A stretch of DNA of 64,000 nt, taken from Arthrobacter sp. MN05-02 (GTDB taxonomy: Bacteria > Actinomycetota > Actinomycetes > Actinomycetales > Micrococcaceae). This document shows, in pieces, positions 28,945-40,917 of this stretch (its first letter is position 1; every line of letters starts with the position of its first letter). The translations under genes were made by a program, and so were the position numbers. The DNA is taken from positions 2,294,001-2,358,000 of the forward strand of contig AP018697.1 of the NCBI GenBank assembly GCA_004001285.1. The letters run 5' to 3'. The notes beneath the pieces were generated by a model. It did no database searches and had not been told where the DNA came from. It was given only the letters and a program-made list of their open reading frames with translations.

Positions 28945-30369
28945 TCAGGAGCCCGACGGCGTCCGATCCCGGTTCCGGCGGGACCGCAGGAGGAACAGCG
29001 CCGCCAGGAGTGCACCGACGACGGCCACCTCGAGGATGCCGGCGGTGAAGCTGAACGGGACCGTACCGAGCAGGAGCACGACGATCACCTGGCAGCCGGT
29101 ACCGCCGAGGAAGAGCGGAAGGGGCACGCTCCGGCCGGCGGGTGTCCGCCGGACGATCCCGTACGTCAGCACGCCGAGGCCCACGAACCCGAGCACCTGG
29201 GCCATCGCGACCACGACGACGTCTGCCTGCGACGCGGGCCAGTAGGCGAGGAGCGCGATGACCACCAGGATGCCGGGCGTCACGACGGCGAGGCGCCTGG
29301 TCCCGTTGGCGATGTACAGCAGGTTGGAGGCCACGAGGAACAGCGCGTACCCGGTGGACACCAGCGGGAGGGTGGCCGCGATCGGCCAGACCAGTTCGGG
29401 CTCGGTCGACAGGATCGACGATCCCACTGCCGCTCCGGACGAGGCGAGCAGCCCGACCGCCACCGACCAGGCCACGGCCTCGATGGACACGCGCCGGGTC
29501 GTGTCGACCAGCCCGCCGCTCCCGGCGGACATCATGCGCGTCGACCACGCGTTGTTCAGCGCGTTCAGGATCGTGATCGGACCCAGCGCGAAGATGAGGA
29601 CCGCGCCGAACCTGCCTGCCGCTTCGACGGTCGCAGCAGAGGCCAGGATCAGCACGGATCCCTGCGTGAGCAGCATGAGCGCACCCGTATGCGGCAGCAG
29701 CGGCACTGCGATCCGAACCGATTCACCGCTCGAACCGGCAACGCTCCACGGGAGGCGCGGTCGTGCCAGGACGAGTGCCGCGGCACCCGTGGCGACGACC
29801 GCGAGGGTGTAAGCACCCAGGTAGACATTCGCGGTGGGCGCGATGAGGATCAGTCCCACGAGGCCCAGGAGGTTCGCCAGGACGGACGAGCCGATGCTCA
29901 GGAGCACGAAATGCCCGGGCCTGTTCTGTGCCCTGAGAACCGCCTGCGCGCCCAGCACGGAACCGAGCACCTCGACACTGATCACCGAGAACACGGTGCT
30001 CAAGGCCGCGCCACCAGCCCCCAGGGCACCGAGGCCGAGGAGGCAGAGGACGACGACGGCGGCCAGGGCGGCGGAGGCGACGGCCATGAAGCCGTACATG
30101 GCGCGGGAGCGGTCCTGTCCCCGCTCCCGCGCGAACCAGATGTTCGTGATCGCCAGCGGAAGGCCCGCCGAGATGAGGACGACCAGCACCTGGATCGTCA
30201 CCACGGACGTGGAGACGATCCCCCACTGCCGGTCGTCGAGGATCCGGATCGCGAAGGGCTGGATGAGCAGCAGCCCCAGCCCCTGGAGGAGCGAACCGAC
30301 GAGGTACCACGTGCCGGAGACGGTCGGGCGCTCCTGCGCGGACAGCGGTGATGCGGACCCGCTGGACAT
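28945..30369 (-). CDS. polysaccharide flippase-like membrane protein (MATE/MOP superfamily)
   Basis: A 474-residue protein with about twelve to fourteen transmembrane helices, of the Wzx/lipopolysaccharide-flippase type. The N-terminal helix pair SGTWYLVGSLLQGLGLLLIQPFAIRIL and the overall helix spacing fit. Such proteins move lipid-linked sugar units across the membrane. The ATG at 30369 is chosen because it lies two bases after the neighbouring glycosyltransferase stop and gives the normal N-terminus; longer starts run across that gene. It sits at the end of a leftward four-gene set (DPM1-like, DUF2304, GT2, flippase). Its end meets the acyltransferase 26803-28929 tail to tail, with a 15-base gap. 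Confidence 0.82.
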   Translation of the reverse strand: MSSGSASPLSAQERPTVSGTWYLVGSLLQGLGLLLIQPFAIRILDDRQWGIVSTSVVTIQVLVVLISAGLPLAITNIWFARERGQDRSRAMYGFMAVASAALAAVVVLCLLGLGALGAGGAALSTVFSVISVEVLGSVLGAQAVLRAQNRPGHFVLLSIGSSVLANLLGLVGLILIAPTANVYLGAYTLAVVATGAAALVLARPRLPWSVAGSSGESVRIAVPLLPHTGALMLLTQGSVLILASAATVEAAGRFGAVLIFALGPITILNALNNAWSTRMMSAGSGGLVDTTRRVSIEAVAWSVAVGLLASSGAAVGSSILSTEPELVWPIAATLPLVSTGYALFLVASNLLYIANGTRRLAVVTPGILVVIALLAYWPASQADVVVVAMAQVLGFVGLGVLTYGIVRRTPAGRSVPLPLFLGGTGCQVIVVLLLGTVPFSFTAGILEVAVVGALLAALFLLRSRRNRDRTPSGS

Positions 30370-30371
30370 CG

Positions 30372-31271
30372 CTATCTGGTGAGGGCGTGAGCGGTCAGCT
30401 TGCGCATGCCGCCCCACATCCGGCGCCGGGCCACCTGCGGCAGGAGGGTGAGCGCATGGAGCCGCGACGACGCGTGGCGGCTCGCGGCCGTCGCGGCGCG
30501 GTCCCAGCCGAGCCGCTGGAAGTCCTTCACGCACTCGTCGAAAAACGCGCGTTCCTCGGCGAAGCGCCGGCCGTCGAGCGCACGCACGGACGAATCGGAC
30601 TCGCGGTGGCGCCGGTACTGGAAGCAGGTCTCCGCCAGGACGAGCATCTTCCCGCCCGACATGATGATGTCGGTCGCGAGGGCAAGATCCTGGACGACGT
30701 CGTACTGCTCCCTGAAACTGTGGCGCGTGATGGCTTCGGACCGCCAGGCAAGGGACGGGAAGTACAGCCAGTCACCCGTGAGGAGACTCGCCGCAAGCGG
30801 TTCCCCTGCCACGACCGCACTCGCGCTCTCCCCCACGAGCCGTCGCCGGAGGTAGCTCTTCACGCGATCGCCGACCGGTTGGTAGATGGTCCCGTTCTCG
30901 TCGATGACCTCGACGCCCGGCTGGATGATGTCCACGGACTGCCGCGAGAAACCCTCGTGCACCACCGAGAGGTAGTTCGGGAGCATGAGGTCGTCCGCGC
31001 CCATGATGACGACGTAGTCGTGCTCGATGAGGGACAGGCATTTCCGGTAGTTCGCATTCGCGCCGAGGTTCACCTCGTTCCTGAAGTACCGGACGCGGTC
31101 GTCCGAGTCCGTCAGGTTCTTGAAGTACGCCGGCAGGGAATCGTCGGGGAACCCGTCATCGACGATGGTCAGCACGAAGTCCCGGTGGTCCTGATCGAGG
31201 ACGGACTGTACGGCCGCCTTCATCATCGCCACGTCCCCGTAGTAGGGGAACATCACGTCTATAGTCATCAA
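30372..31271 (-). CDS. family 2 glycosyltransferase
   Basis: A 299-residue GT-A fold glycosyltransferase. It begins MTIDVMFPYYGDVAMMKAAVQSVL and has FVLTIVDDGFPDD (nucleotide-sugar binding Asp) and VVIMGADDLMLPNYL (metal-binding acidic pair), followed by an acceptor-binding C-terminal half. There is no membrane helix. It most likely adds a sugar to the lipid-linked or polymer intermediate made in this region; donor and acceptor are unknown. Its ATG overlaps the DUF2304 stop by four bases. Confidence 0.88.
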   Translation of the reverse strand: MMTIDVMFPYYGDVAMMKAAVQSVLDQDHRDFVLTIVDDGFPDDSLPAYFKNLTDSDDRVRYFRNEVNLGANANYRKCLSLIEHDYVVIMGADDLMLPNYLSVVHEGFSRQSVDIIQPGVEVIDENGTIYQPVGDRVKSYLRRRLVGESASAVVAGEPLAASLLTGDWLYFPSLAWRSEAITRHSFREQYDVVQDLALATDIIMSGGKMLVLAETCFQYRRHRESDSSVRALDGRRFAEERAFFDECVKDFQRLGWDRAATAASRHASSRLHALTLLPQVARRRMWGGMRKLTAHALTR

Positions 31272-31675
31272 TCTTTCCTCTGCTGGTCAAAGTTCATCGG
31301 GTCGTCGGCCCCGTGCCGAGGGACAGGGGTGGCTTTCGGGTTGCTCAGCCGCTCGACTGCCGCCCGGAGGATCGATACCTCTTCAGCGAGGATCCGGGTC
31401 TCGTCCTCGAGGATCGTCAGCTCGCGGGACACGTGCAGGGAGACTCCGACGAGCAGGAGGATGGACAGCGCGAAGAGCAGGTTGGACGGCACGATCACGC
31501 CGACCACATCGGCGGCGAACTCCAGGAGGTTGGGGAACAGCGCCAGGACGATCGTCAGGGTGCCGATGACGAGCCAGAGGATCGCGTACTTCTCGCGCAA
31601 TTTCCCGTTGCGCAGCATCACGAGGACGACGGCGACGATGAGGATCGAGGAGAAGAGTGAGAATGCCACGCTCAT
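31268..31675 (-). CDS. DUF2304 small membrane protein
   Basis: A 135-residue protein with three hydrophobic segments in the first 80 residues (ILIVAVVLVML, AILWLVIGTLTIVLAL, LLFALSILLLVGVSL) and a hydrophilic, partly coiled-coil tail (RELTILEDETRILAEEVSIL). This is the DUF2304 family, very often found next to DPM1-like glycosyltransferases, exactly as here, where it overlaps that gene by four bases on one side and the GT2 by four on the other. It may hold the transferase at the membrane; that role is inferred from gene context only. Confidence 0.85.
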   Translation of the reverse strand: MSVAFSLFSSILIVAVVLVMLRNGKLREKYAILWLVIGTLTIVLALFPNLLEFAADVVGVIVPSNLLFALSILLLVGVSLHVSRELTILEDETRILAEEVSILRAAVERLSNPKATPVPRHGADDPMNFDQQRKD

Positions 31676-32454
31676 GCTGGTACGGGTCCTTCTCCTGCTA
31701 TGTCCCCGGTCGAGGGAGCTTGATAGTCCCGCGGAGTTCTTCTGCGGGCGAGGGCGAAACACAGGACCAGTCCCGATCGCGCGAGATAGATCGACGCTTT
31801 CCACGGGCTCTGGCTGGGAGTACCGGCCTGGCGCACCCGCATCTCGACGGGCACCTGGGTCACGGTACAGCCCGACTTCAGGGCGACGACGAGCGAATCG
31901 ATCGTGTCTCCGAGGTATTCGGCCGGAAAGTGCTCGATGTACTGGTGCAGTCCCCGCCGGTTCACCGCACGGAATCCGGAGGTGACGTCGGTCAGCCGGG
32001 TACCGGCCACGCGCGAGATGACTCTGGCCAGCAGGGACATCGCCCAACGGCGCGGCCCCTTGGCCTGGTACTCCCCCTTGCCCGCGAACCTCGCACCGAT
32101 CGAGATGTCGGCTCTCTCCAGGCCCTGCAGGACCTTCGCGATGTCCTCCGGCATGTGCTGTCCGTCCGAATCGACCTGGATCACACCCGAGTAGCCGTTG
32201 CGCAGCGCGTACTTGAAACCGGTGCGCATGGCACCGCCCACTCCGAGGTTGAAGGGAAGCCTCAGGACGACGGCCCCGGCCTCTTCTGCGATCCTCGCCG
32301 TGTCGTCCCGTGAGCCGTCATCGACCACGAGGATGTCCATTCCGGGTTCCACCCGCCTGATGTCCCTGATGGTGTCACCGATCGCCTCTGCTTCATTCCA
32401 GGCAGGCATGACGATCAGGATGCCGGAAGGCGGTCTCTTACCCATGGTGTGCAA
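31672..32454 (-). CDS. DPM1-like polyprenyl-phosphate glycosyltransferase
   Basis: A 260-residue family 2 transferase of the dolichol-phosphate-mannose synthase type: ILIVMPAWNEAEAIGDTIRD, ILVVDDGSRDDT, the VIQVDSDGQHMPEDI metal-binding motif and the later ARFAGKGEYQAKGPRRWAMS and GFRAVNRRGL segments. Such enzymes load a sugar on polyprenyl phosphate, giving a lipid-linked donor used outside the membrane. No C-terminal membrane helices are present, so the neighbouring DUF2304 protein may provide the anchor. The large membrane protein at 32.6 kb, divergently transcribed, is a candidate user of the product. Confidence 0.85.
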   Translation of the reverse strand: MHTMGKRPPSGILIVMPAWNEAEAIGDTIRDIRRVEPGMDILVVDDGSRDDTARIAEEAGAVVLRLPFNLGVGGAMRTGFKYALRNGYSGVIQVDSDGQHMPEDIAKVLQGLERADISIGARFAGKGEYQAKGPRRWAMSLLARVISRVAGTRLTDVTSGFRAVNRRGLHQYIEHFPAEYLGDTIDSLVVALKSGCTVTQVPVEMRVRQAGTPSQSPWKASIYLARSGLVLCFALARRRTPRDYQAPSTGDIAGEGPVPA

Positions 32455-32642
32455 TCATAGCAATAGGCGTCGCGACCTCGGTGCTGAGCGCTCGGGAGCC
32501 GCCGACCGTGGTCCGTCGCGTCTCGAGCAGGCCACCAGGCGTCCTGGCTCCGGAGAGCCACGGAGGGTGACCATCTTCTGACAGGGCCAGCACTGTGCCC
32601 TCGGAACGTGGCCCTCAGAAATACGACGAGGAGATTGACCAT

Positions 32643-34724
32643 ATGAGCTGGTGGGCTACAGCCCCTGCCTTCGCTAGCGCGGTACTCGTTTTCTTCGGGC
32701 CGGGGCTTCTCGTTCTCGCCGCCGCCGGTGTCAGGCGGGTCGCCCTCGTCGCCCTGTCGGCCCCGATCTCGATGTCGATCGGTTCGTGCCTCGCCGTCGT
32801 GCTGCCTTATCTCGGTGTGGCGTTCAACCCGGTGTCCTATCTCGTCTTCTCCCTCTGCCTGGCTGCGGTGGTACTGCTCGCGCGCCGGCTGCTCGGACGG
32901 AACGGGTCAGCCGGCCTCCGCTCCGTCCGCCGTTTCGGGGACGTGGAACTGGTGGACAGCCGGCCGATGGACGGCAACGGGCTTCCGGCCTGGGCCCGCA
33001 GGCTGCTGGTTCCGGTCGCCATCGCCTTTCCGGCGGTCATCATCGGTTCCCGCTACATCGCAGGCTTCGGCTCCCCCGAGAACTTCTCGCAGACCTTCGA
33101 CAACGTGTACCACCTCAACGCGATCAAGCACATCGCGGAGACGCAGAACGGCTCCGCGCTGACCCTGGGAAATCTGACGGAGGCGTCCCAGGCCTTCTAC
33201 CCTGCAGCCATGCACGACCTCATGGCACTCGTCGTCATGATGACGGGCGCCTCCGTCCCCGTCGCCGTCAACGTGGGCACCATCCTCCTGGGTGCACTGG
33301 TGTGGCCGCTCTCCTGCGTGTTCCTGATCAGCCGGGTCATCGGCTACCGGGCCATCCCCCTCCTCGCGGCCGGTGTCCTCTGCGCGGGGATGAGCGGGTT
33401 CCCCTACCTGATGGTCGCGTTCGGGGTCCTCTACCCGAACCACGCCGCGATCGCCCTCCTGCCCGCCGCTCTGGGCCTGGTCGTCGAAGGCCTGGGCATG
33501 ACGCCGGAACGTCGCCGGACACTCTCCGTCTCGGCAGGGCTGCTCACCGCCGCGGTACTGCCCGGACTCGCGCTCGCCCATCCCAGCACGCTGCTCGCCC
33601 TGCTGGCGTTCGCGGGGCCCGTGGTCGCAGGGCGAGCCGTGCGGGAGTTCCGCTTCCGCCACGGTGAGGCGGACCGGCACGCACGCCCCGTGCTGTGGGG
33701 TGTCGTCTTCGTCCTCTATGCCGGCGTCACGCTCGTCGCCTGGCTGACGGTCCGGCCGTCCCTGGCCTTCGCCCCGTGGACGCCGTTCCAGACCAATGCA
33801 CGGGCGATCGGTGAGATCCTCGGAAGCGCGCCGATGGGCGCCACCACGGCCTGGATCCTCCTGGTCCTGACGGTCGCCGGGATCTACGTCGCGGCCCGGC
33901 AGTTCCGGGACCTGTGGTGGGTCCTCATGATGTTCGTCATCGCCGGCGTGCTGTACATGGTCGTCTCGAGCTGGAACCTGGGCTGGTTCCGCACCTTCCT
34001 GACCGGGGTCTGGTACAACGACAGCTTCCGCCTCGCCGCCCTCCTGCCCGTCGTCACGCTCCCTCTGAGCGTCCTCGGAGCCGAATGGGTGACGGGCCGG
34101 CTGCGCGTGCTCGGCACGCAGTTGGCGCCGGCGGACCGCAGCATCGGGGCGCGGCGGCGCCTCCCGGCTGTGAGCCGTCTCCGCCGGGCGATCCCCCGGC
34201 TCACCGGCAGTCCGATCACCGCGGCGGCCGTCGTCCTCCTGCTCGGGGTGGGGACGCAGGGAGGCACCCTGGCCGGGGTCCAGATCCGCATGGGGGAGGT
34301 CTTCGCGCTCGAGGAGGAGTCCCCGCTCCTGACCACGGACGAGCTCGCCCTCCTGGAACGAGTGCCCGATCTCGTGCCGGCCGGCGACGTCGTCGTCGGC
34401 AATCCCCGCACGGGTGCCTCGCTCGTCTATGCCGTCGCGGACCGGCAGACCGTCGCGCCCCACATCTTCGGGGACCGCACGGATGCCGAGCAGACACTGC
34501 TCGACCACTGGGACGAAGCAGGTTACAACCCCTCCGTGTGCGAGGCGATCGTGGACGAACGGGCGTTCTGGGCCCTCGATTTCGGCGACCAGGAAGTGGT
34601 ACCCGGCGACGAACCCTATATCGGGTTCCGCGCCCTCGCGGACCAGAGCGCTCCCGGCATCTCGCTCGTCGCGGAGGAAGGCGATGCCCGCCTCTATCGC
34701 GTGGACGTGTGCGAAGAGTCCTGA
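32643..34724 (+). CDS. large multi-spanning membrane protein (DUF6541-like)
   Basis: A 693-residue membrane protein with about a dozen helices spread over residues 5-520 and a soluble C-terminal domain (about 560-693) with few Cys. The layout resembles GT-C-type glycosyltransferases that use polyprenyl-phosphate sugars and the actinobacterial DUF6541 family. A soluble tail such as EALYAV-free RTGASLVYAVADRQTVAPHIF is seen near its end. The ATG at 32643 has AGGAG eleven bases upstream. It is divergent from the DPM1-like gene, suggesting that it uses the lipid-linked sugar. I cannot name its substrate. Confidence 0.78.
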   Translation: MSWWATAPAFASAVLVFFGPGLLVLAAAGVRRVALVALSAPISMSIGSCLAVVLPYLGVAFNPVSYLVFSLCLAAVVLLARRLLGRNGSAGLRSVRRFGDVELVDSRPMDGNGLPAWARRLLVPVAIAFPAVIIGSRYIAGFGSPENFSQTFDNVYHLNAIKHIAETQNGSALTLGNLTEASQAFYPAAMHDLMALVVMMTGASVPVAVNVGTILLGALVWPLSCVFLISRVIGYRAIPLLAAGVLCAGMSGFPYLMVAFGVLYPNHAAIALLPAALGLVVEGLGMTPERRRTLSVSAGLLTAAVLPGLALAHPSTLLALLAFAGPVVAGRAVREFRFRHGEADRHARPVLWGVVFVLYAGVTLVAWLTVRPSLAFAPWTPFQTNARAIGEILGSAPMGATTAWILLVLTVAGIYVAARQFRDLWWVLMMFVIAGVLYMVVSSWNLGWFRTFLTGVWYNDSFRLAALLPVVTLPLSVLGAEWVTGRLRVLGTQLAPADRSIGARRRLPAVSRLRRAIPRLTGSPITAAAVVLLLGVGTQGGTLAGVQIRMGEVFALEEESPLLTTDELALLERVPDLVPAGDVVVGNPRTGASLVYAVADRQTVAPHIFGDRTDAEQTLLDHWDEAGYNPSVCEAIVDERAFWALDFGDQEVVPGDEPYIGFRALADQSAPGISLVAEEGDARLYRVDVCEES

Positions 34725-34760
34725 GATCCAGCAGGGCCGGAAGCGTCGGGCCGCTCCCCC

Positions 34761-34790
34761 GCCGGCGCCCGTCTCCGGACGGACGCCGGC
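34761..34790. terminator. bidirectional terminator hairpin
   Basis: An inverted repeat in the gap between two convergent genes, with 7 bp (34761-34767 with 34784-34790) and 5 bp (34769-34773 with 34778-34782) of pairing around one C/A mismatch, closing a TCCG loop. It fits a terminator serving the membrane-protein gene on the left and the lipoprotein gene on the right. Confidence 0.65.
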
Positions 34791-34830
34791 GCAGTCGTTC
34801 GACCTGAACCGGTGTCGGACTCCCGTCGGC

Positions 34831-35862
34831 CTACTGCTGCGCGTTGAAGGCCGCCTCCGCCAGGACCGGGATGAAATTCCGGGCCAGCCACTCGATGCTG
34901 AGGGGTGACTCCATGATCATGGCCGCACCCATCTCGTCCTTCGGTGCGATGACGACCTGGGTGGCCTGATCGAGATCGGGCCTCAGGTCGTCGGCCAGTT
35001 CCTGGGACCGCTGTCGTTCCGCGACAAGGACCAGGACCTCCGCCCGGAGTTCCTCCGCCCGCGCGCGTGGCCAGCGGAGCTGCCCGACGCGACCGAACAC
35101 GTCGTCCTCGACCTCGCCGACGGTCTCGATGCCGGCAGGAAGTGGCGCCGGGGTCAGGCCGAATGCGCCGAGGACGTCGACAGGGCCGGACGCAGCACCG
35201 TAGACGGCGAGATCGGCGCCGGCCACGGGGAAGGCCTCGACGACCTGAAAGGTGGTCTGCGCCAGATCAGGGTAATCGGAGACCGAGGCCGGAATCGTCC
35301 GTTCCGTGTCCCGCACGAGCTCGGCGCCCTCGTCGGCACGTCCGATCGCCCGCGCGACGACGTCGACCGTCTCACGCCAGGTGGGCTTTCCCGCCGTCGT
35401 GCCGTGGACGACCGGGGCGATCTCGGAGAGCTGATCGTACTGGGCCCGGGTGATGTCGGCGCCGAGGGTGAAGATCAGGTCGGGCTCGAGCTCCTCGATC
35501 GCCGCGAGGGAGAGGTCGAGTTCGTCCGCGTAGAGAACCGGCATCAGCGTCTCCTCGGCGATGCGCCGGAGGTTGTACCAGGGTGTGGCATTCGATCCCG
35601 GCATGCCGACCGGTGCGGTCCCGAGCGCAAGGCAGACATCCGCGGCGGCGAACCCGAAGGTCGCGATGCGCAGGGGCTGCTGCCGAACCGTGGTGGTCCC
35701 GAAGCGGTGGGAGATGTCGATGGGGAAGGTGCCCGCGTCGCTTCCCGGGTCCTCGTCGGCGCCGGTGCACGCGCTGAGGATGAACGGCAACCCCAGCATC
35801 CCCAGCATGACGGTCCGACGGCTCATCGCAGGAGATGCCTCGCGGGCGCTCTCGTCTCTCAC
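34831..35862 (-). CDS. orphan iron-siderophore-type ABC substrate-binding lipoprotein
   Basis: A 343-residue class III (FepB/FhuD-type) periplasmic binding lipoprotein. The signal RRTVMLGMLGLPFILSAC has its lipobox Cys in LSAC at about residue 32. Characteristic parts are RIATFGFAAADVCLALGTAPVG, the EELEPDLIFTLGADITRAQYDQLSEIAPVV segment and the long central helix. GTG 35862 was chosen over an ATG twelve codons later because a GAGGAA site lies seven bases upstream. No permease or ATPase of the same system lies beside it, and it sits alone within polysaccharide genes, so it must share a transporter encoded elsewhere. I see no iron box in the 80 bases upstream. Confidence 0.85.
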   Translation of the reverse strand: MRDESAREASPAMSRRTVMLGMLGLPFILSACTGADEDPGSDAGTFPIDISHRFGTTTVRQQPLRIATFGFAAADVCLALGTAPVGMPGSNATPWYNLRRIAEETLMPVLYADELDLSLAAIEELEPDLIFTLGADITRAQYDQLSEIAPVVHGTTAGKPTWRETVDVVARAIGRADEGAELVRDTERTIPASVSDYPDLAQTTFQVVEAFPVAGADLAVYGAASGPVDVLGAFGLTPAPLPAGIETVGEVEDDVFGRVGQLRWPRARAEELRAEVLVLVAERQRSQELADDLRPDLDQATQVVIAPKDEMGAAMIMESPLSIEWLARNFIPVLAEAAFNAQQ

Positions 35863-35912
35863 AGATCTTCCTCTCGTGCATCGTGGCATTCCCGGCGATT
35901 CCCGGGGTGCCC

Positions 35913-35928
35913 GACGGCGGACGCCGTC
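35913..35928 (-). terminator. short hairpin between Wzt-like ATPase and the binding lipoprotein gene
   Basis: GACGGCG-GA-CGCCGTC, a perfect 7-bp stem with a two-base loop, lies 15 bases past the stop of the ATPase gene. It could attenuate or end transcription of the exporter operon before the lipoprotein gene. The loop is tight and there is no T-run, so this is only a candidate. Confidence 0.4.
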
Positions 35929-35942
35929 TGGTGGGGGACGTC

Positions 35943-36686
35943 CTAGTGGTCCCTCGCGCGTTGTCGCAGCTCCGAGACGACGGATGACACCTCGCCGTCC
36001 TTCACCAGCCGGCCGTTCTCCAGGAGGATCCCGCGTTCGCAGACGCTCGACACCAGGTCGAGGTCGTGGCTCACGACGATGAGGGTCTTGCCCGCCGCCG
36101 CCAGCTCCCGGATCTTCGCCAGGCACTTCCGCTGGAAGGGCTCGTCCCCGACGGCGAGGATCTCGTCGACCAGGAAGATGTCCGGATCGGTGTGGACGGC
36201 GATCGAGAACGCGAGCCGGAGGTACATGCCGGACGAGTAGAACTTGACCTCGGTGTCGATGAACTCGCCGATCTCGGCGAACTCGACGATGGAGGCGAAC
36301 CGTTCCTCGATGTCCCGCTGGGACATGCCGAGGATGGCCCCGTTGAGGTACACGTTCTCCCGTCCGCTGAGGTCGTGGTGAAAGCCGGCCCCGACCTCGA
36401 TCAGCCCTGCGAGATGGCCCCTCGTGCGGATGATCCCCGAGTCCGGCTGCAGCACCCCGGAGATCAGTTTCAGGAGGGTCGACTTGCCCGACCCGTTCAG
36501 TCCCAGCAGCGCGACCGTCTCCCCGCTCCGCACCGTGAAACTGATGTCGTCGAGCGCGTTGAACTTCTGCACGAGATCACCGTGGCGCCCGCGGACGAAC
36601 CAGACGAACGCCTCCTTCAGCGAGCGGGTGTGGCGCAGGACGAAGCGTTTCTGGAGTCCGGTGGCGACGATCGCATCGGTAGGCAT
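35943..36686 (-). CDS. polysaccharide ABC exporter ATPase (Wzt/TagH-like)
   Basis: A 247-residue ATPase for export of lipid-linked polysaccharide. Residues 60-70 hold Walker A LLGLNGSGKST. The signature is the exporter form FYSSGMYLRLAFSI, and DIFLVDEILAVGD is the Walker B region. It lacks the C-terminal carbohydrate-binding extension of E. coli Wzt, as in the mycobacterial galactan exporter. It begins two bases after the Wzm-like permease stop, and the two form one exporter that would flip the galactofuranan made by the next genes. Confidence 0.92.
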   Translation of the reverse strand: MPTDAIVATGLQKRFVLRHTRSLKEAFVWFVRGRHGDLVQKFNALDDISFTVRSGETVALLGLNGSGKSTLLKLISGVLQPDSGIIRTRGHLAGLIEVGAGFHHDLSGRENVYLNGAILGMSQRDIEERFASIVEFAEIGEFIDTEVKFYSSGMYLRLAFSIAVHTDPDIFLVDEILAVGDEPFQRKCLAKIRELAAAGKTLIVVSHDLDLVSSVCERGILLENGRLVKDGEVSSVVSELRQRARDH

Positions 36687-36688
36687 TC

Positions 36689-37567
36689 TCAGAGCTCCTG
36701 GGCGAAGTTGGCCGACAGGCGCCGGAAGACGAATTGGCCGAGAAGGAGGATCAGCACCGACACGACCGCGGCCGTCGGCACCCACACGGCGAGGATGTCC
36801 GGCATCAGCGCCGGGCCGACCGAGGCGGCGTCGAGCGTGGGGACCCAGAACCCGTAGTGGAACAGTTCCACCGCCACGGTCATGGGATTCAACTGGTAGA
36901 GGAAGAACCACGACCCGAGGGCGTCGCTGACCAGGTTCCAGCTGTAGAGGACCGGGGACGCCCAGGTGACGACCATGAGGATCATGTCGACGAGGTTCTC
37001 GGCGTCCCGGAAGTAGACGTTGACGGCCCCGAACAGCAATCCGAGCCCGGTGGCGAGGCAGGCGACGATGAGGAACCCGACGAGCACCAGGAACAGCTGC
37101 AGGAAGTCCGGACGCCAGCCGACGACCAGGCAGGCGCCTCCGAGGACGAGCACCTGCGGGAAGAAGTGGACGGCCGAGACCCAGACCGCCGACATGGGGA
37201 ACAACTCCCGAGGGAGGTAGATCTTCTTGATGAGGTCGCGGTTCTCGACGATCGACCGCGTCGCGTTGCCGAAAGCCTCCGTGAAGAAGTTGATGAGCAC
37301 GATCCCGGAGAAGAGGTAGACGGCGTAGTTCTCCGTCGTGCCCTGCAGATTCAGGAAGATACCGAGTGCGACGTAATACACGGAGAACTGCAGGAGCGGC
37401 TTCAGATACGACCAGAGGAGGCCGAGCACCGATCCCCGGTAGCGGACCCGGATCTCCTTCCGGACCAGCAGGCGCAGCAGGAAACGATTCCGGAGGACGG
37501 CGGTGAGCCCGCCACCAGCACCGGGTGTCTGCATGGCACCCGGCGGACCTGCTGCGGATCCTCGCAT
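36689..37567 (-). CDS. polysaccharide ABC exporter permease (Wzm/TagG-like)
   Basis: A 292-residue ABC-2 type permease with six membrane helices. The N-terminal region RFLLRLLVRKEIRVRYRGSV and the LGLLWSYLKPLLQFSVYYV helix are diagnostic, as is RSIVENRDLIKKIYLPRELFP. It starts eight bases after the GlfT2-like gene stop. An internal ATG at 37534 is an alternative start, so the first 11 residues are uncertain. Partner of the Wzt-like ATPase. Confidence 0.92.
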   Translation of the reverse strand: MRGSAAGPPGAMQTPGAGGGLTAVLRNRFLLRLLVRKEIRVRYRGSVLGLLWSYLKPLLQFSVYYVALGIFLNLQGTTENYAVYLFSGIVLINFFTEAFGNATRSIVENRDLIKKIYLPRELFPMSAVWVSAVHFFPQVLVLGGACLVVGWRPDFLQLFLVLVGFLIVACLATGLGLLFGAVNVYFRDAENLVDMILMVVTWASPVLYSWNLVSDALGSWFFLYQLNPMTVAVELFHYGFWVPTLDAASVGPALMPDILAVWVPTAAVVSVLILLLGQFVFRRLSANFAQEL

Positions 37568-37575
37568 GCCGTTGC

Positions 37576-40830
<3,255 letters not shown>

Positions 40831-40917
40831 TCAAGGCTACCCGACGGGGGCCACGGACCTTCTAACGACGGGCGGCGGCGGGCGTGCGGCTGCACGGCCA
40901 CCGACGCTGCGACCGGC

